Part shown: piece after piece, positions 51,941 through 63,865 of the stretch | How positions within the stretch are numbered: the first letter of the stretch is position 1 | Layout of the letters: the number at the start of each line of letters is the position of its first letter | DNA from: Micromonospora sp. WMMD812 | GTDB lineage: Bacteria; Actinomycetota; Actinomycetes; Mycobacteriales; Micromonosporaceae | Length of the DNA: 64,000 nucleotides | NCBI RefSeq assembly: GCF_027497215.1 | Contig: NZ_CP114904.1 | Location: 4,238,001-4,302,000, forward strand | Direction: 5' to 3' | Program-made: the position numbers and the translations under genes | Notes under the pieces: model-generated | The model's database searches: none | Told to the model about the DNA's origin: nothing | Seen by the model: the letters and a program-made list of their open reading frames with translations, nothing else

Positions 51941-54422
51941 TGGACACTCCCGGTGTTGAGGAGCGGGCCCGGACGGCCGGCGGCGTCCGCGGCCACCGCC
52001 GCGGCCGAGACCCGTACGACCGTGCCGGAGGTCGCGCCCAGGCTGCGCCGGACGGTCGAGCCGGGCGAGTTGGTCGGCAGCCAGACGACGCCGTCCGGCA
52101 TCTCCGTGATGGCCGCCGGCAGGGTGAGCGCGCCCCGGTCGGTGCCCACCGTGACCGGGTCGCCGTCCGCGACACCCAGCGCCTCGGCGGTGCCCTTGCC
52201 CAGCCGCACCAGCGGCGGGCGGGCGGTGCCGGCGAGGTGCTCGTCGCCGTCGGTGAGGCTGCCCAGGTCGACCAGCTGGTGCCAGGTGGACAGCACCGCC
52301 TCACCGGCGCCCGGCTGTGGCAGCGCGGCCGGCTCCACCGCCGGCGCGACCGGGCGGTCGGTCCGCGACGCCGGCAGCCCGCCCAGCTCGCGGCGCACGC
52401 TGAGCACGTCGCCCGTGCCGAGCCGCACGTCGAGCTGCGCGGCGAGCGCGTCCAGCACCCGGCCGTCGGTCATCGCGGCGGTCCGCAGCACGGCCTCGAA
52501 GGTGCGCAGCCGGCCCTCCCAGTCGAGGAAGCTGCCGGCCTTCTCGTCCACCGGCGCGACCGGGAAGACCACGTCCGCGCGGCGGGACACCGCGCTGTTG
52601 CGCAGCTCCAGGCTGACCAGGAACGGCACCGTGTCGAGGGCCTTCTCGGCCAGCCGCGGGTCGGCCAGGTCGGCCGGGTCGACCCCGGCCACCACCAGCG
52701 CGCCGAGCTGGCCGGCGGCGGCCGCCGCGATGATGCCGTCGGTGTCCCGGCCGGCCTGGCTCGGGATCACCCCGGCCGGGATGTCCCACGCCTCGCCCAG
52801 CTCGGCGCGGGCGGCCGGTTCGGTGACCAGGCGGCCACCGGGGAGCAGGTTCGGCAGGCAACCGGCGTCGACCGCGCCGCGGTCGCCGGCGCGCCGCGGC
52901 ACCCAGGCCAGCTTCGCACCGGTACGCCGGGCGATGTCCGCGGCGGCGGAGAGGCCGCCAGGCACCTCGGCAAGCCGCTCGCCGACGATCAGGATGGCGC
53001 CCTCGGTGCTCAGCGCCTCGGCGACCGTGGCGTGCTCGGCGAGCACGCTGGCCTCCTCGCCCGGCACCACCCGGGCCAGCTTGGCGCCGAGCTTCTCCAG
53101 GCCACGGGTGGCGAACGGGGCGATCGCGTACACCGTGAGGATGCGCTTGAGGTAGGCCTTGCGCAGCCGCAGGAAGAGGACCGGGCACTCCTCCTCCGGC
53201 TCCAGCCCGACGAGCACGACCGCCGGGGCCTTCTCCACGTCGGCGTACGTCACGTCGGTGACCCCGGCGACCGAGGCGGCCAGGAAGTCGGCCTCCTCGC
53301 GGGAGACCGGCCGGGCCCGGAAGTCGATGTCGTTGGTGTTCAACGCGACCCGGGCGAACTTCGCGTACGCGTAGGCGTCCTCGACGGTCAGCCGACCGCC
53401 GGTCAGCACCGCGGTGCCCTGCCCGGACTCCCGGGCGGCGCGCAGCCCCTCGGCGGCGACGCCGAGCGCCTCGCTCCAGGAGGCCTCCCGCAGCTCACCG
53501 GTCCGCCGGTCGCGGACCAGCGGGGTGGTGAGCCGGTCGAAGGCGCGGGTGTACTGGAAGCCCCACCGCCCCTTGTCGCAGTTCCACTCCTCGTTCACCG
53601 CCGGGTCGTCGCCGGCCAGCCGGCGCAGCACCTTGCCGCGTCGCCAGTCGGTGCGCTGGGCGCAGCCGGCCGAGCAGTGCTCGCAGACGCTCGGGCTGGA
53701 GACCAGGTCGAACGGGCGGGCCCGGAACCGGTACTGGGCGCCGGTCAGCGCGCCGACCGGGCAGATCTGGACCGTGTTGCCGGAGAAGTACGAGTTAAAC
53801 GGCACGTCCCCGCTGTCGTCCCCGGCCTCCGCGCCGTACGCGTCGTCCCGGTAGATGTTGATCTCCTCGGCGGACGACCGCCCCATCAGGTCGATGAACT
53901 TGTCGCCGGCGATCTCCTCGGAGAACCGGGTGCACCGCTGGCAGAGCACGCAGCGCTCCCGGTCGAGCAGCACCTGGCTGCTGATCGGGAGGGGCTTCGG
54001 GTACTCCCGCTTGTGCTCGTGGAACCGGGAGTCGGTGCGGCCGGTGGACATGGCCTGGTTCTGCAGCGGGCACTCGCCGCCCTTGTCGCACATCGGGCAG
54101 TCGAGCGGGTGGTTGAGCAGCAGCAGCTCCATGACCCCCTCCTGCGCCTTCTTGGCGACCGGGGAGGTGAGCTGGGTGCGGACCACCATGCCGTCGGCGA
54201 CGGTCTGGGTGCAGGAGGCGACGGGCTTGCGCTGCCCCTCCACCTCGACCAGGCACTGCCGACACGCGCCGGCCGGAGCCAGCAGCGGGTGGTCGCAGAA
54301 CCGGGGGATCTCGGTGCCCATCTCCTCGGCGACCCGGATCAGCAGCGCCCCCTTCGGGGCGGTGACCTCGACTCCGTCGATGGTGAGCGTGACGGTTTCG
54401 GTCTGCTTGGCTACGTCGGTCA

Positions 54423-54423
<1 letters not shown>
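51937..54423 (-). CDS. nuoG: NADH-quinone oxidoreductase subunit G
   Basis: The 828-residue large peripheral subunit. The N-terminal ferredoxin domain binds [2Fe-2S] through Cys43, 54, 57 and 71. A His/Cys segment ([13 protein letters not shown]) and a [4Fe-4S] segment (CVLCQRC) follow. CEHCSAGC then starts the molybdopterin-oxidoreductase-like domain, which carries no cofactor in complex I. The C-terminal half is more variable. ATG 54423 shares one base with the nuoF stop (TAATG) and has GGGAG upstream. Confidence 0.96.
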
Positions 54424-55735
<1,312 letters not shown>

Positions 55736-55739
<4 letters not shown>

Positions 55740-56728
55740 TTCTGGCCCCCCGTCTCGCTCGCGTCTCCCGGGTTGGCGCCGTCGGCGTCCGTCCCGGCCT
55801 TCGCCTCGTTGAGGTTGCGCTGCTGCGCCCCGGCGTCGTCGCCGGCGGGCTTACGGTCGGCGGCGGGCGCGTTGGCCGCCACGCCGGCCGCCGCGGCCGC
55901 CCGCGCGTCGCCGGCAGTGTCCGACGTACCGGTCGGTGTGGACGCCCCGTCGCCGCCCTTGACCGGGGCGGCTACGGCCTCGGCCGGCGCCGGCTTCGCG
56001 GCCTCGGCCTTCGCCTTCGCCTCGGCGGCGGCCTTGTCGGCCTCGGCCTTGCTCCGGATGGGGGTGTTCGGGTCGAAGCCCGACACCGAGATGCCGTGCT
56101 GCTGGGCCAGCCGCAGGCCACGCAGGCTCGGCTCACCCGGGCCGCCGTCGGCGACCGCGCCCTCGCGCTCGTCGGCGAAGCCGGCGAGCTGCACCGCCAT
56201 CTCCTTGAGGGTGCAGAGCCGGGCGCCCCGGGTCGGCATCGGCCGCCCACCGGCCCGCAGTTCGTCCACCACGCCGACCGCCGTCTGCGGGTCGACGCCG
56301 TCGAAGAAGTCGTAGTTGACGGTCATGACCGGCCCGTAGTCGCACGCCGCCAGGCACTCGGCGTGCTCCAGGGTGATCTTCCCGTCGACGGTGGTCTCGT
56401 CGTGACCGACACCGAGGTGTTCGGCGAGCGAGTCGTAGACCTCCTGGCCGCCGAGCACGTTGCACATGGTGTTGGTGCAGACGCTGACCAGGTAGTCACC
56501 GGTCGGCTTGCGCTTGTACATGGTGTAGAAGGTGGCCACCGCGCCCACCTGGGCCTTGTTCAGACCCAGCACCTCGGCGCAGAACTCCACCCCGGCCGGG
56601 GAGACGTAACCCTCCTCGGCCTGCACCAGGTGCAGCAGCGGCAGCAGCGCCGAGCGGGACCGGTCCGCCGGGTAGCGGGCGATGATCTCCCGCGCCCGCT
56701 CGCGAGTCGTTTCGGTGAAGACAGTCAT
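55736..56728 (-). CDS. nuoE: NADH-quinone oxidoreductase subunit E with long disordered tail
   Basis: The thioredoxin-like [2Fe-2S] subunit (cluster N1a). Ligands are Cys84, 89, 125 and 129 (CTNTMC and CLAAC). The folded part ends near residue 215. A tail of about 115 residues rich in Ala, Lys, Glu and Pro follows, making the protein 330 residues, much longer than the 160-220 usual elsewhere. ATG 56728 overlaps the nuoD stop (ATGA). Confidence 0.96.
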
Positions 56729-58053
56729 CGGTCACAACCACCCATCACGGGGTCCAGCGAGGCGCCACCGGCGATCACGTCGGCGATCAGGCCGCCCTCG
56801 GCCATCGCCGGCAGGGCCTGGAGGTTGACGAAGCTCGGCTCCCGGTAGTGCACCCGGTACGGCCTGGTGCCCCCGTCGGAGACCGCGTGCACGCCCAGCT
56901 CGCCGCGGGGCGACTCGATGCCGACGTACACCTGGCCCGGCGGGACCCGGAAGCCCTCGGTGACCAGCTTGAAGTGGTGGATCAGCGACTCCATCGACTG
57001 ACCCATGATCTTGGCGACGTGCTCCAGCGAGTTGCCCATCCCGTCGACGCCGATGGCCAGCTGGGCCGGCCAGGCGATCTTCCGGTCGGCGACCATCACC
57101 GGGCCCGGCTTCGCGAGCCGGTCCAGCGCCTGCTCGACCAGCTTGAGCGACTCCCGGATCTCGGCGAGCCGGACCTGGTAGCGGCCCCACACGTCGCCGT
57201 CGGGGTGGGTCGGGACGTCGAACTCGTACGTCTCGTACCCGCAGTACGGCATGGTCTTGCGCAGGTCCCAGGCGAGACCGGCGGAGCGCAGCACCGGCCC
57301 GGTCACGCCGAGCGCGACGCAGCCGGTCACGTCGAGCACCGCGACGTTCTTCGTCCGCTCGACCCAGATCGGCTGGCCGGAGAGGAGGTCCTCGTACTCC
57401 TTGAGCTTCTTCGGCATCATCTTCAGGAACTCGCGGATCTTGACGATCGCGTCGTCCGGGACGTCCTGGGCCACGCCGCCCGGCCGGACGTACGCGTGGT
57501 TCATCCGCAGGCCGGTGATGGTCTCGAAGATGTCGAGGATGTACTCCCGCTCCCGGAAGCCGTAGAGCATGATCGAGATCGCGCCCAACTCCATACCGGT
57601 GGTGGCCAGCCAGACCAGGTGCGAGCTGATCCGGTTGAGCTCCATCATCAGCACCCGGATGGTGGTGGCCCGCTCGGTGACGTCGTCGGTGATGCCGAGC
57701 AGCTTCTCCACCGCGAGGGCGTACGCCGTCTCGTTGAACAACGGCGAGAGGTAGTCCATCCGGGTCACGAAGGTGCTGCCCTGGACCCAGTTGCGGTACT
57801 CGAGGTTCTTCTCGATGCCGGTGTGCAGGTAGCCGATGACCGAGCGGGCCTCGCGGACCGTCTCGCCCTCCAACTCCAGGATCAGCCGGAGCACGCCGTG
57901 CGTGGACGGGTGCTGCGGGCCCATGTTGACGACGATGCGCTCGTCGTTGATCGGGTCGGTGCCGGAGACGACGCTGTCCCAGTCCCCGCCGGTGACGGTG
58001 AAGACCCTGCCCTCGGTGGTCTCGCGCTCGGTGGCGTAGTTGGACGTGGTCAC
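56725..58053 (-). CDS. nuoD: NADH-quinone oxidoreductase subunit D
   Basis: A 442-residue peripheral subunit related to hydrogenase large subunits; with nuoB it forms the quinone-reduction site. The conserved [14 protein letters not shown] carries the His that faces the quinone head, and [34 protein letters not shown] and [16 protein letters not shown] are further family blocks. GTG 58053 overlaps the nuoC stop by four bases. Confidence 0.97.
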   Translation of the reverse strand: MTTSNYATERETTEGRVFTVTGGDWDSVVSGTDPINDERIVVNMGPQHPSTHGVLRLILELEGETVREARSVIGYLHTGIEKNLEYRNWVQGSTFVTRMDYLSPLFNETAYALAVEKLLGITDDVTERATTIRVLMMELNRISSHLVWLATTGMELGAISIMLYGFREREYILDIFETITGLRMNHAYVRPGGVAQDVPDDAIVKIREFLKMMPKKLKEYEDLLSGQPIWVERTKNVAVLDVTGCVALGVTGPVLRSAGLAWDLRKTMPYCGYETYEFDVPTHPDGDVWGRYQVRLAEIRESLKLVEQALDRLAKPGPVMVADRKIAWPAQLAIGVDGMGNSLEHVAKIMGQSMESLIHHFKLVTEGFRVPPGQVYVGIESPRGELGVHAVSDGGTRPYRVHYREPSFVNLQALPAMAEGGLIADVIAGGASLDPVMGGCDR

Positions 58054-58781
58054 TGGTACGACCTCCTCCGGTCGGGCGGCGGGATCTCGGCGCCCTTGTA
58101 CTCGACGGGCACGCCGCCGAGCGGGTAGTCCTTGCGCTGCGGGTGCCCCTCCCAGTCGTCCGGCATGAGGATCCGGGTCAGGCTGGGGTGGCCGTCGAAG
58201 ACGATGCCGAACATGTCGTACGCCTCGCGCTCCTGCCAGTCCGCGGTCGGGTAGACCGCGGTCACGCTGGGCAGGTGCGGGTCCTCGGCGGAGACCGCGG
58301 CCTCCAGCCGGACCCGGCGGCGGTACGTCATCGAGGTCAGCTGGTAGACGACGTGCAGCCGGCGGGCGTCCGCGCCGAGGTAGTCCACACCGGACACCGA
58401 GGAGCAGAGCTCGAAGCGGAGCGCGAGGTCGTCCCGCATCACCTGGCAGACCTCGGCGATCCGCTCGGGGCGGACGTGCAGGGTCAGCTCGCCGCGGTCC
58501 ACCACGACCTTCTCGATCGCGTCGCCGAAGGCGGGGTAGGCCTCCTCCAGCGCGTCGTGGACCTCGTCGAAGTAGCCGCCGAACGGCCGGGACGCCGACT
58601 CGATCGGCCGGCGCGGGCGGACCAGGCCGCCGTAGCCGGAGACGTCACCCGAGCCCTGGTTGCCGAACATGCCGCGGCCGGCCGGGCTGGCCGGCGGGTG
58701 TTCGGCGGGAGCGCCGCTGGTCGCGCCGACCGGGGTCACCGGCACCGGCACGCCGCCGTCGTTCGGCTTGTCGTCAGTCAC
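58050..58781 (-). CDS. nuoC: NADH-quinone oxidoreductase subunit C
   Basis: A 243-residue peripheral subunit of complex I. The conserved C-terminal region contains [20 protein letters not shown] and [19 protein letters not shown]. An N-terminal Pro/Gly-rich extension of about 60 residues precedes the core. GTG 58781 ([10 protein letters not shown]) overlaps the nuoB stop by four bases. Confidence 0.95.
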   Translation of the reverse strand: MTDDKPNDGGVPVPVTPVGATSGAPAEHPPASPAGRGMFGNQGSGDVSGYGGLVRPRRPIESASRPFGGYFDEVHDALEEAYPAFGDAIEKVVVDRGELTLHVRPERIAEVCQVMRDDLALRFELCSSVSGVDYLGADARRLHVVYQLTSMTYRRRVRLEAAVSAEDPHLPSVTAVYPTADWQEREAYDMFGIVFDGHPSLTRILMPDDWEGHPQRKDYPLGGVPVEYKGAEIPPPDRRRSYQ

Positions 58782-59455
58782 TTGATCCCCCCGTGCGGGT
58801 GGAGGTGGTTCTGGGCGTTCATCCAGTTCTCGATCCGCAGCTGCTCCTCGCGGCCCTCGCGGACCGCCTGGGTCCACTCGGCCCGCCGGGCCTTGTCACT
58901 GCGGTACGACGACGGCATCGAGCCGTAGGGGACGACCGGGATGTCGCCGCGCTCCTTGCGCGCCTCGAGCATCTTGCGGCCGTTGGCGCCGAGCGGCTCG
59001 TGCATGATCTTCTCGCGGAGCTTGAGGATCGCGTCGATGAGCATCTCCGGCCGGGGCGGGCAGCCGGGCAGGTACATGTCGACCGGCACGACGTGGTCGA
59101 CGCCCTGCACGATCGCGTAGTTGTTGAACATCCCGCCGCTGCTGGCGCAGACGCCCATCGAGAGCACCCACCGGGGCTCGGCCATCTGGTCGTAGATCTG
59201 GCGCAGGACCGGGGCCATCTTCTGGCTCACCCGACCGGCGACGATCATCAGGTCCGCCTGCCGGGGCGAGGCCCGGAAGACCTCCATGCCCCAGCGGCCC
59301 ATGTCGTAGTGCGGGCCGCCGGCCGCCATCATCTCGATGGCGCAGCAGGCCAGGCCGAAGGTGGCGCCCCAGACGGACGACTTCCGGGACCAGTTGACCA
59401 GCTTCTCCACCGAGGTGAGCAGGACGCCGGCGGGGAGCTTCTCCTCGATGCCCAT
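58778..59455 (-). CDS. nuoB: NADH-quinone oxidoreductase subunit B
   Basis: A 225-residue subunit holding cluster N2, which passes electrons to the quinone. The [4Fe-4S] ligands are the tandem Cys37-Cys38 (GLACCAIE), Cys103 (GVCASSGG) and Cys132 ([10 protein letters not shown]). ATG 59455 has a GGAAGG-type ribosome binding site and lies 14 bases after nuoA. Confidence 0.98.
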   Translation of the reverse strand: MGIEEKLPAGVLLTSVEKLVNWSRKSSVWGATFGLACCAIEMMAAGGPHYDMGRWGMEVFRASPRQADLMIVAGRVSQKMAPVLRQIYDQMAEPRWVLSMGVCASSGGMFNNYAIVQGVDHVVPVDMYLPGCPPRPEMLIDAILKLREKIMHEPLGANGRKMLEARKERGDIPVVPYGSMPSSYRSDKARRAEWTQAVREGREEQLRIENWMNAQNHLHPHGGIK

Positions 59456-59469
59456 CTGACGTTCCTTCC

Positions 59470-59835
59470 TCAGTCCCAGTCCAGGCCGCCGCGACGCCAG
59501 ACGTAGGCGTACGCGACGAAGACCGCGACGATGAACAGGACCATCTCCACGAAGCCGAAGATCGGCAGGGCGTCGAACGAGACCGCCCAGGGGTAGAGGA
59601 AGATGATCTCGATGTCGAAGACGATGAACAGCATCGCCGTCAGGTAGAACTTGATCGGGAACCGTCCGCCGCCGACCGGCTGCGGGCTGGGCTCGATGCC
59701 GCACTCGTACGCCTCGAGTTTGGCCTTGTTGTAGCGCCGGGGACCGGCGAAGCGGGCGGCGGCCACGGAGAACAGCGCGAACGCCGCGGCGAGGGCGAAC
59801 AGCCCGATGATGGGTGCGTAAGGCGAGAGCGACAT
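59470..59835 (-). CDS. nuoA: NADH-quinone oxidoreductase subunit A
   Basis: The first nuo gene, a 121-residue membrane subunit with three helices. Family blocks are [20 protein letters not shown] with the quinone-chamber Cys and [16 protein letters not shown] with conserved acidic residues. ATG 59835 has AGGAGAAG four bases upstream. It follows menJ by 134 bases on the same strand. Confidence 0.97.
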   Translation of the reverse strand: MSLSPYAPIIGLFALAAAFALFSVAAARFAGPRRYNKAKLEAYECGIEPSPQPVGGGRFPIKFYLTAMLFIVFDIEIIFLYPWAVSFDALPIFGFVEMVLFIVAVFVAYAYVWRRGGLDWD

Positions 59836-59969
59836 TTTCTTCTCCTGCTCGTCCTTCCCTGCCCTCGTGCTTGACGAAAATCACACTATTCACGTCCCCC
59901 GTGACGACCGCCGTCGGGGGGCCGATCTCTTGTTCCGTCCCGCTGCCGTCGCCGGTCGCGGGCCGGGTC
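59836..59969 (-). promoter_or_regulatory. nuoA upstream region with a possible promoter
   Basis: Between menJ and nuoA the minus strand reads TAGTGT (59883-59888) as a possible -10 about 48 bases before nuoA. TGTGATTTTCGTCA overlaps it and matches a Crp-like half site and part of a second. Thus nuo may have its own promoter besides read-through from menJ. Confidence 0.35.
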
Positions 59970-61247
59970 CTACACGGCTGGCGCCACCTTCGTCATCGCG
60001 TTGATGACCCGGTCCATCGCGTCTCCGCCGCGCGGATCGGTCAGGTTGGCCAGCAGCTTGAGCACGAAGCGCATCAGCGTGGGGTGCGGCATCCCGTGCT
60101 TGGTGGCCATCCGCATGACCTCCGGACGGCCGATGAGCTTCACGAAGATCCCGCCGAGCCGGTAGTAGCCGCCGAACCGGGCCTTCAGCTCCTGCGGGTA
60201 CGCCATCAACGCCCGCTCCCGCTCGACGCCGGCCGGCCGGGCCAGCGCCTGCACCGCGATCTCCGCGGCCAGTTCGCCGGACTCCATCGCGTACGCGATG
60301 CCCTCGCCGTTGAACGGGTTCACCATGCCGCCGGAGTCGCCGACCAGCAGCACGCCCCGGGTGTAGTGCGGGACGCGGTTGAAGCCCATCGGCAGGGCGG
60401 CGCCGAGGATCGGCCCGTCCGCGTTCGCCTCGTCCGTCATCCCCCAGTCGACGGGGGTGTTGGCGAGCCAGTCAGTGAGCAGCTGGCGGTAGTTTGTCTT
60501 ACCGAACGCGGACGACGAGTTGAGCACGCCGAGGCCGACGTTCACCCGGCCGTCGCCGAGCCCGAAGATCCAGCCGTAGCCGGGCAGCAGGTTGTCACCG
60601 CTGTCCTTGCTGCGCAGCTCCAACCAGGACTCGAGGTAGTTGTCCTGGTGCTTGGCCGGGGAGCGGTAGTAGCGGCGGACGGCCACGCCGATCGGCCGGT
60701 CCTCCCGCTTGGCGAGCCCGAGCGCGAGCGGGAAGCGACCGGAGACACCGTCGGCCGCGACCACCAGCGGGGCGTGGAAGGCGGCGGGGGCCTTGTCCGC
60801 ACCGACCTCGGCCACGACGCCGGTCACCCGGCCGTCCGCGTCGAGCACCGGCCCGGTGACGTTCACGCCGGTCCGCAGCGTGGCTCCGGCGGCCACGGCC
60901 CGCTGGGCGAGCAGGTCGTCGAAGTCCAGCCGGGTGCGGACCAGCCCGTAGTTGGGGAAGCTCGCCAGGTCGGGCCAGTCCAGCTCCAGCCGGACGCCGC
61001 CGCCGATGACCCGCAGGCCACGGTTGTGCAGCCACCCCGCCTCGGGCGAGGTGTCGACGCCCATCCGGATGAGCTGGCGCACCGCGCGCGGGGTCAGCCC
61101 GTCGCCGCAGACCTTCTCCCGGGGGAACTCGGTCTTCTCCAGCAGCAGCACCCGCACACCGTGCTGGGCGAGGTGGTACGCGGTCGCCGACCCACCGGGA
61201 CCGGCACCCACGACGATCACATCGGCGTCGTGTTCCACCGCGGTCAT
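59970..61247 (-). CDS. menJ: geranylgeranyl-reductase-family flavoprotein, probable menaquinone reductase MenJ
   Basis: A 425-residue FAD enzyme of the geranylgeranyl reductase family. The dinucleotide motif is [14 protein letters not shown] (GAGPGG at 14-19), the [10 protein letters not shown] segment follows near 50, and [20 protein letters not shown] completes the FAD site. In mycobacteria the equivalent protein (MenJ, Rv0561c) saturates one double bond of the menaquinone side chain and lies close to menG and a polyprenyl synthase; the same three functions flank nuo here. ATG 61247 has AGGAGG five bases upstream; a start at 61283 would run through the Rex-like operator. Confidence 0.88.
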   Translation of the reverse strand: MTAVEHDADVIVVGAGPGGSATAYHLAQHGVRVLLLEKTEFPREKVCGDGLTPRAVRQLIRMGVDTSPEAGWLHNRGLRVIGGGVRLELDWPDLASFPNYGLVRTRLDFDDLLAQRAVAAGATLRTGVNVTGPVLDADGRVTGVVAEVGADKAPAAFHAPLVVAADGVSGRFPLALGLAKREDRPIGVAVRRYYRSPAKHQDNYLESWLELRSKDSGDNLLPGYGWIFGLGDGRVNVGLGVLNSSSAFGKTNYRQLLTDWLANTPVDWGMTDEANADGPILGAALPMGFNRVPHYTRGVLLVGDSGGMVNPFNGEGIAYAMESGELAAEIAVQALARPAGVERERALMAYPQELKARFGGYYRLGGIFVKLIGRPEVMRMATKHGMPHPTLMRFVLKLLANLTDPRGGDAMDRVINAMTKVAPAV

Positions 61248-61266
61248 CCGCGCCTCCTCCCGCATG

Positions 61267-61286
61267 CTCGTGAAATGCTTCACAAG
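61267..61286 (-). promoter_or_regulatory. Rex-like redox operator in front of menJ
   Basis: On the minus strand CTTGTGAAGCATTTCACGAG is a near-perfect palindrome. Its core fits the Rex site TGTGAA-N4-TTCACA at 11 of 12 defined positions. It lies 20-40 bases before the menJ start and just downstream of a -10-like TAGACT (61299-61304), where a repressor would block transcription. Rex controls nuo in Streptomyces. Confidence 0.65.
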
Positions 61287-61386
61287 CCAGACGCTGGGAG
61301 TCTATGACCGGCGTCTCACCCCCGCCCCATCAGGGGTGCCTAAGTTGCCGATGTGACAGGCGGGAAACGTTTTCGACCACGTGGTG

Positions 61387-61611
61387 TCAGGCCCGACTGG
61401 GCGCGTCGAGACCCGCGTCGACCCGGATGGTCTCGGGCAGATGCTCGCGCAGCGCGCCGCCGGCCGCGCGATCCAACGCCGCGAGCACCTCGGCCACGAC
61501 CTGACGGACGTCGGCCGGGTCGGCGCCGGCCAACTCCCGCAGCTGCGCGATGAGTTCGGCCGCGTCGTCGTCGGTGGCGGCCGCAGGGTCCGCCCGCTCT
61601 GGGTCCGTCAT
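61387..61611 (-). CDS. small acidic helical protein of unknown function
   Basis: A 74-residue protein with an acidic N-terminus (TDPERADPAAATDDD) and a helical centre AELIAQLRELAGADPADVRQ. It has no signal or membrane segment. ATG 61611 is chosen because it begins the charged segment; a start at 61656 adds 15 residues. It lies between menG and menJ on the same strand and could be co-transcribed with menG. No family is recognised. Confidence 0.6.
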   Translation of the reverse strand: MTDPERADPAAATDDDAAELIAQLRELAGADPADVRQVVAEVLAALDRAAGGALREHLPETIRVDAGLDAPSRA

Positions 61612-61674
61612 GGGGGCGAGCCTACGACGCAAAGTGGACGGAAATCGGATATTCACGAAATAAGGTGGTGTGCC

Positions 61675-62385
61675 CTATTCGCGAACAGCGCGGTGCAGGG
61701 CGACGACCCCGCCGGTGAGGTTGCGCCAGGCCACCTTCCGCCAGCCCGTCGCGCCGATCCGCCCGGCGAGCGCGGCCTGGTCGGGCCACGCCCGGATCGA
61801 CTCGGCGAGGTAGACGTACGCCTCGGGGTTGCTGGACACCGCGCGCGCCACCGCCGGCAGCGAGCGCATCAGGTACGACAGGTAGACCGTGCGGAACGCC
61901 GGGTTGACCGGGGTGCTGAACTCGCACACCACCAGGCGGCCCCCGGGCCGGGTGACCCGGGCCAGCTCGCGCAGGGCGGCGTCGGTGTCGGCGACGTTGC
62001 GCAGCGCGAACGAGATGGTCACCGCGTCGAAGCTCGCGTCGGCGAAGGGCAGCCGCAGCGCGTCACCGGCCAGCAGCGGCACTCCCGGGCGGGTGCGCTT
62101 GCCGGCGTGCAGCATGCCGAGGGACAGATCCGCGCCCACCGCGTACGCGCCGGACTGGGCCAGCTCCTCGGTCGAGACCCCGGTGCCCGCGCCGACGTCG
62201 AGCACCCGCTCGCCGGGGCGCAGCCCGAGCGCGGCCCGGGTCGCCCGCCGCCAGGACCGGTCCTGCCCGAAGGAGAGGACGGTGTTCGTCAGGTCGTAGC
62301 GCTCGGCCACGCCGTCGAACATCGCGGCGACCTCGTGCGGCTGCTTGTCCAGGCTGGCGCGGTGGCCCTGCGGTGTGCGACTCAC
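61675..62385 (-). CDS. menG: demethylmenaquinone methyltransferase
   Basis: Performs the last step of menaquinone synthesis, C-methylation of demethylmenaquinone with S-adenosylmethionine. The 236-residue class I methyltransferase has the SAM motif VLDVGAGTG at 61-69, the Asp of motif II in GADLSLGML, and the family sequences [19 protein letters not shown] near the N-terminus and [22 protein letters not shown] 62385 is preceded by GGAGGG at unusually short spacing; the upstream frame shows no alternative with family support. Confidence 0.94.
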   Translation of the reverse strand: MSRTPQGHRASLDKQPHEVAAMFDGVAERYDLTNTVLSFGQDRSWRRATRAALGLRPGERVLDVGAGTGVSTEELAQSGAYAVGADLSLGMLHAGKRTRPGVPLLAGDALRLPFADASFDAVTISFALRNVADTDAALRELARVTRPGGRLVVCEFSTPVNPAFRTVYLSYLMRSLPAVARAVSSNPEAYVYLAESIRAWPDQAALAGRIGATGWRKVAWRNLTGGVVALHRAVRE

Positions 62386-62438
62386 CCCTCCACTCTGCCA
62401 GCCGCCGCCGGCCGGACGGCCGCTGGGTCCGCCGACGA

Positions 62439-62474
62439 CGAAGGGCGGGATGGCCGCAGCCACCCCGCCCTTCG
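62439..62474 (-). terminator. hairpin terminator after the LPXTG protein gene
   Basis: An 11-bp perfect outer stem (62439-62449 with 62464-62474), one mismatch, then a 4-bp inner stem with a 4-base loop, 12 bases after the stop codon of the surface protein gene. Confidence 0.75.
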
Positions 62475-62485
62475 GTGAGCGCCGC

Positions 62486-63682
62486 TCAGTCGGTCGACTT
62501 CTCGTCGCCCGGGGTCACCAGCACGACCTTGCGGCGGCGGGAGAGCAGCAGCAGCGCGCCACCCGCCAGCAGGACGGCCGCGCCGATCCCGCCGATCAGA
62601 CCGGCCTGCACACCGGTCACCGGCAGGCCGCCACCGCCGCCGGCTCCACCGCCGGTGCCCGGGGACGCGGTGCCGCCCGGCGTCGGGGTCGGGGTCGGCG
62701 TCGGCTGCGCCGACAGGTCCACGAACGCCTCGAAGGTGGCGTGGTTGTCGCCCTCGTCGGCCTCGGTGAAGGTCCGGCGCTGCGCCTGGGTGGCGACCTC
62801 CGGCTCCTCCTCGGCGGGGCCCTCGGCGCCGTCCAGGCCGTAGGCGAACAGGTCGCCCTCCTTGAGCACCGGCTCGGTGACGCCCTGGCCGACCTTCACC
62901 CGCACGTCCGCGGTGTAGTACTCGCCCGGCTTGAGGACCGCGCCGGCGTTCTCGCACAACAGCTGGGCCTTGCCGAGGATCTCCTGCTCGACGCAGCCCT
63001 GCGGCTTCTGCGCGAAGCTGACGCCGGCCGGGAGGGTCAGCCCGTAGAAGATGCCGGTCGCCTTGCGGCTGCCGTCGTTGTAGACCGCCCAGTCGAGCGG
63101 CACGGTTTCCCCGCGGGGGACCGGCTTCAGGTCGGGCTCGTCGGCCACGGCCCCGTTGACCACGACGTTGGCCTGGACGTCCTGCACCCAGGCGGTCAGG
63201 TCGTAGCCGGGCTTGGCAACGGTGATGTCGTGGTCGACGGTGTCGGCCTCCGCGTTGGCGGCGCTGATCGTGACCTTCAGCGTGCCCGCGTCCCCGCGAC
63301 CACCGGTGCTGAACAGCGGAAGGCCGAAGTCCTCGCTCGTGCCGCCACGCAGGTCACCGAGGAGGCAGGTGAACGTGCTGCCCTTCATCTCGCAGCCGTC
63401 CGGCACCACGAAGCCGACCCTGTTCTTCTTGAGGCCGGCGGTGTCGACGGTGACCGTGACGGCCTTGGCGTCGACCGACTCGGTGAGGTTCTGAACGGTG
63501 AACTTGAACGGCTTGGCCTTCGCCGCCTTGACGCCCTTGGCCAGCTCGTAGCTGATCGGGACGAGGGCGATGTCGGCCTGGTCGGCGGCGTACGCCGGGA
63601 CGGTCGCGGCGGTCATCCCGCCGGCCGCGAGCAGGGCCACGACGCCGGCGCGCGCCAGGGCCGAACGGTGGAACGGAGTCAT
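62486..63682 (-). CDS. cell-wall-anchored surface protein with LPXTG-like sorting signal
   Basis: A 398-residue exported protein. A signal peptide covers about the first 32 residues (ending PAYAADQ). The mature part has repeated beta-sandwich-like regions with paired cysteines ([10 protein letters not shown] and GCVEQ with LCENAG). A Thr-Pro repeat (PTPTPTPTP) and a Gly-rich linker lead to LPVTG at 353-357, a membrane helix and the tail SRRRK, so a sortase should link it to peptidoglycan or it stays membrane bound. ATG 63682 has a weak GGGGGA upstream. It has a terminator of its own. Function is unknown. Confidence 0.85.
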   Translation of the reverse strand: MTPFHRSALARAGVVALLAAGGMTAATVPAYAADQADIALVPISYELAKGVKAAKAKPFKFTVQNLTESVDAKAVTVTVDTAGLKKNRVGFVVPDGCEMKGSTFTCLLGDLRGGTSEDFGLPLFSTGGRGDAGTLKVTISAANAEADTVDHDITVAKPGYDLTAWVQDVQANVVVNGAVADEPDLKPVPRGETVPLDWAVYNDGSRKATGIFYGLTLPAGVSFAQKPQGCVEQEILGKAQLLCENAGAVLKPGEYYTADVRVKVGQGVTEPVLKEGDLFAYGLDGAEGPAEEEPEVATQAQRRTFTEADEGDNHATFEAFVDLSAQPTPTPTPTPGGTASPGTGGGAGGGGGLPVTGVQAGLIGGIGAAVLLAGGALLLLSRRRKVVLVTPGDEKSTD

Positions 63683-63805
63683 GGATCCCCCGGGGTTAGG
63701 GAAGAAAGAGGTCTGCTTGCGGAACCGAGCGGACGGTATCCGAGGTCGATCTCCCAGCGCCAGCGCCGACGGCGTGTTTCATCCGTCCGGTCCGGACCGC
63801 ATGGA

Positions 63806-63843
63806 CAGTGCGGGCGGGATGGGTGACCATCCCGCCCGCACTG
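63806..63843 (-). terminator. hairpin terminator at the right edge
   Basis: A perfect 17-bp stem (63806-63822 with 63827-63843) with a GTGA loop, reading ACCATCCCG-type arms. It follows the partial surface protein gene and precedes the complete one. Confidence 0.9.
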
Positions 63844-63865
63844 CCCTGCGTTATGTGAACGGCCC

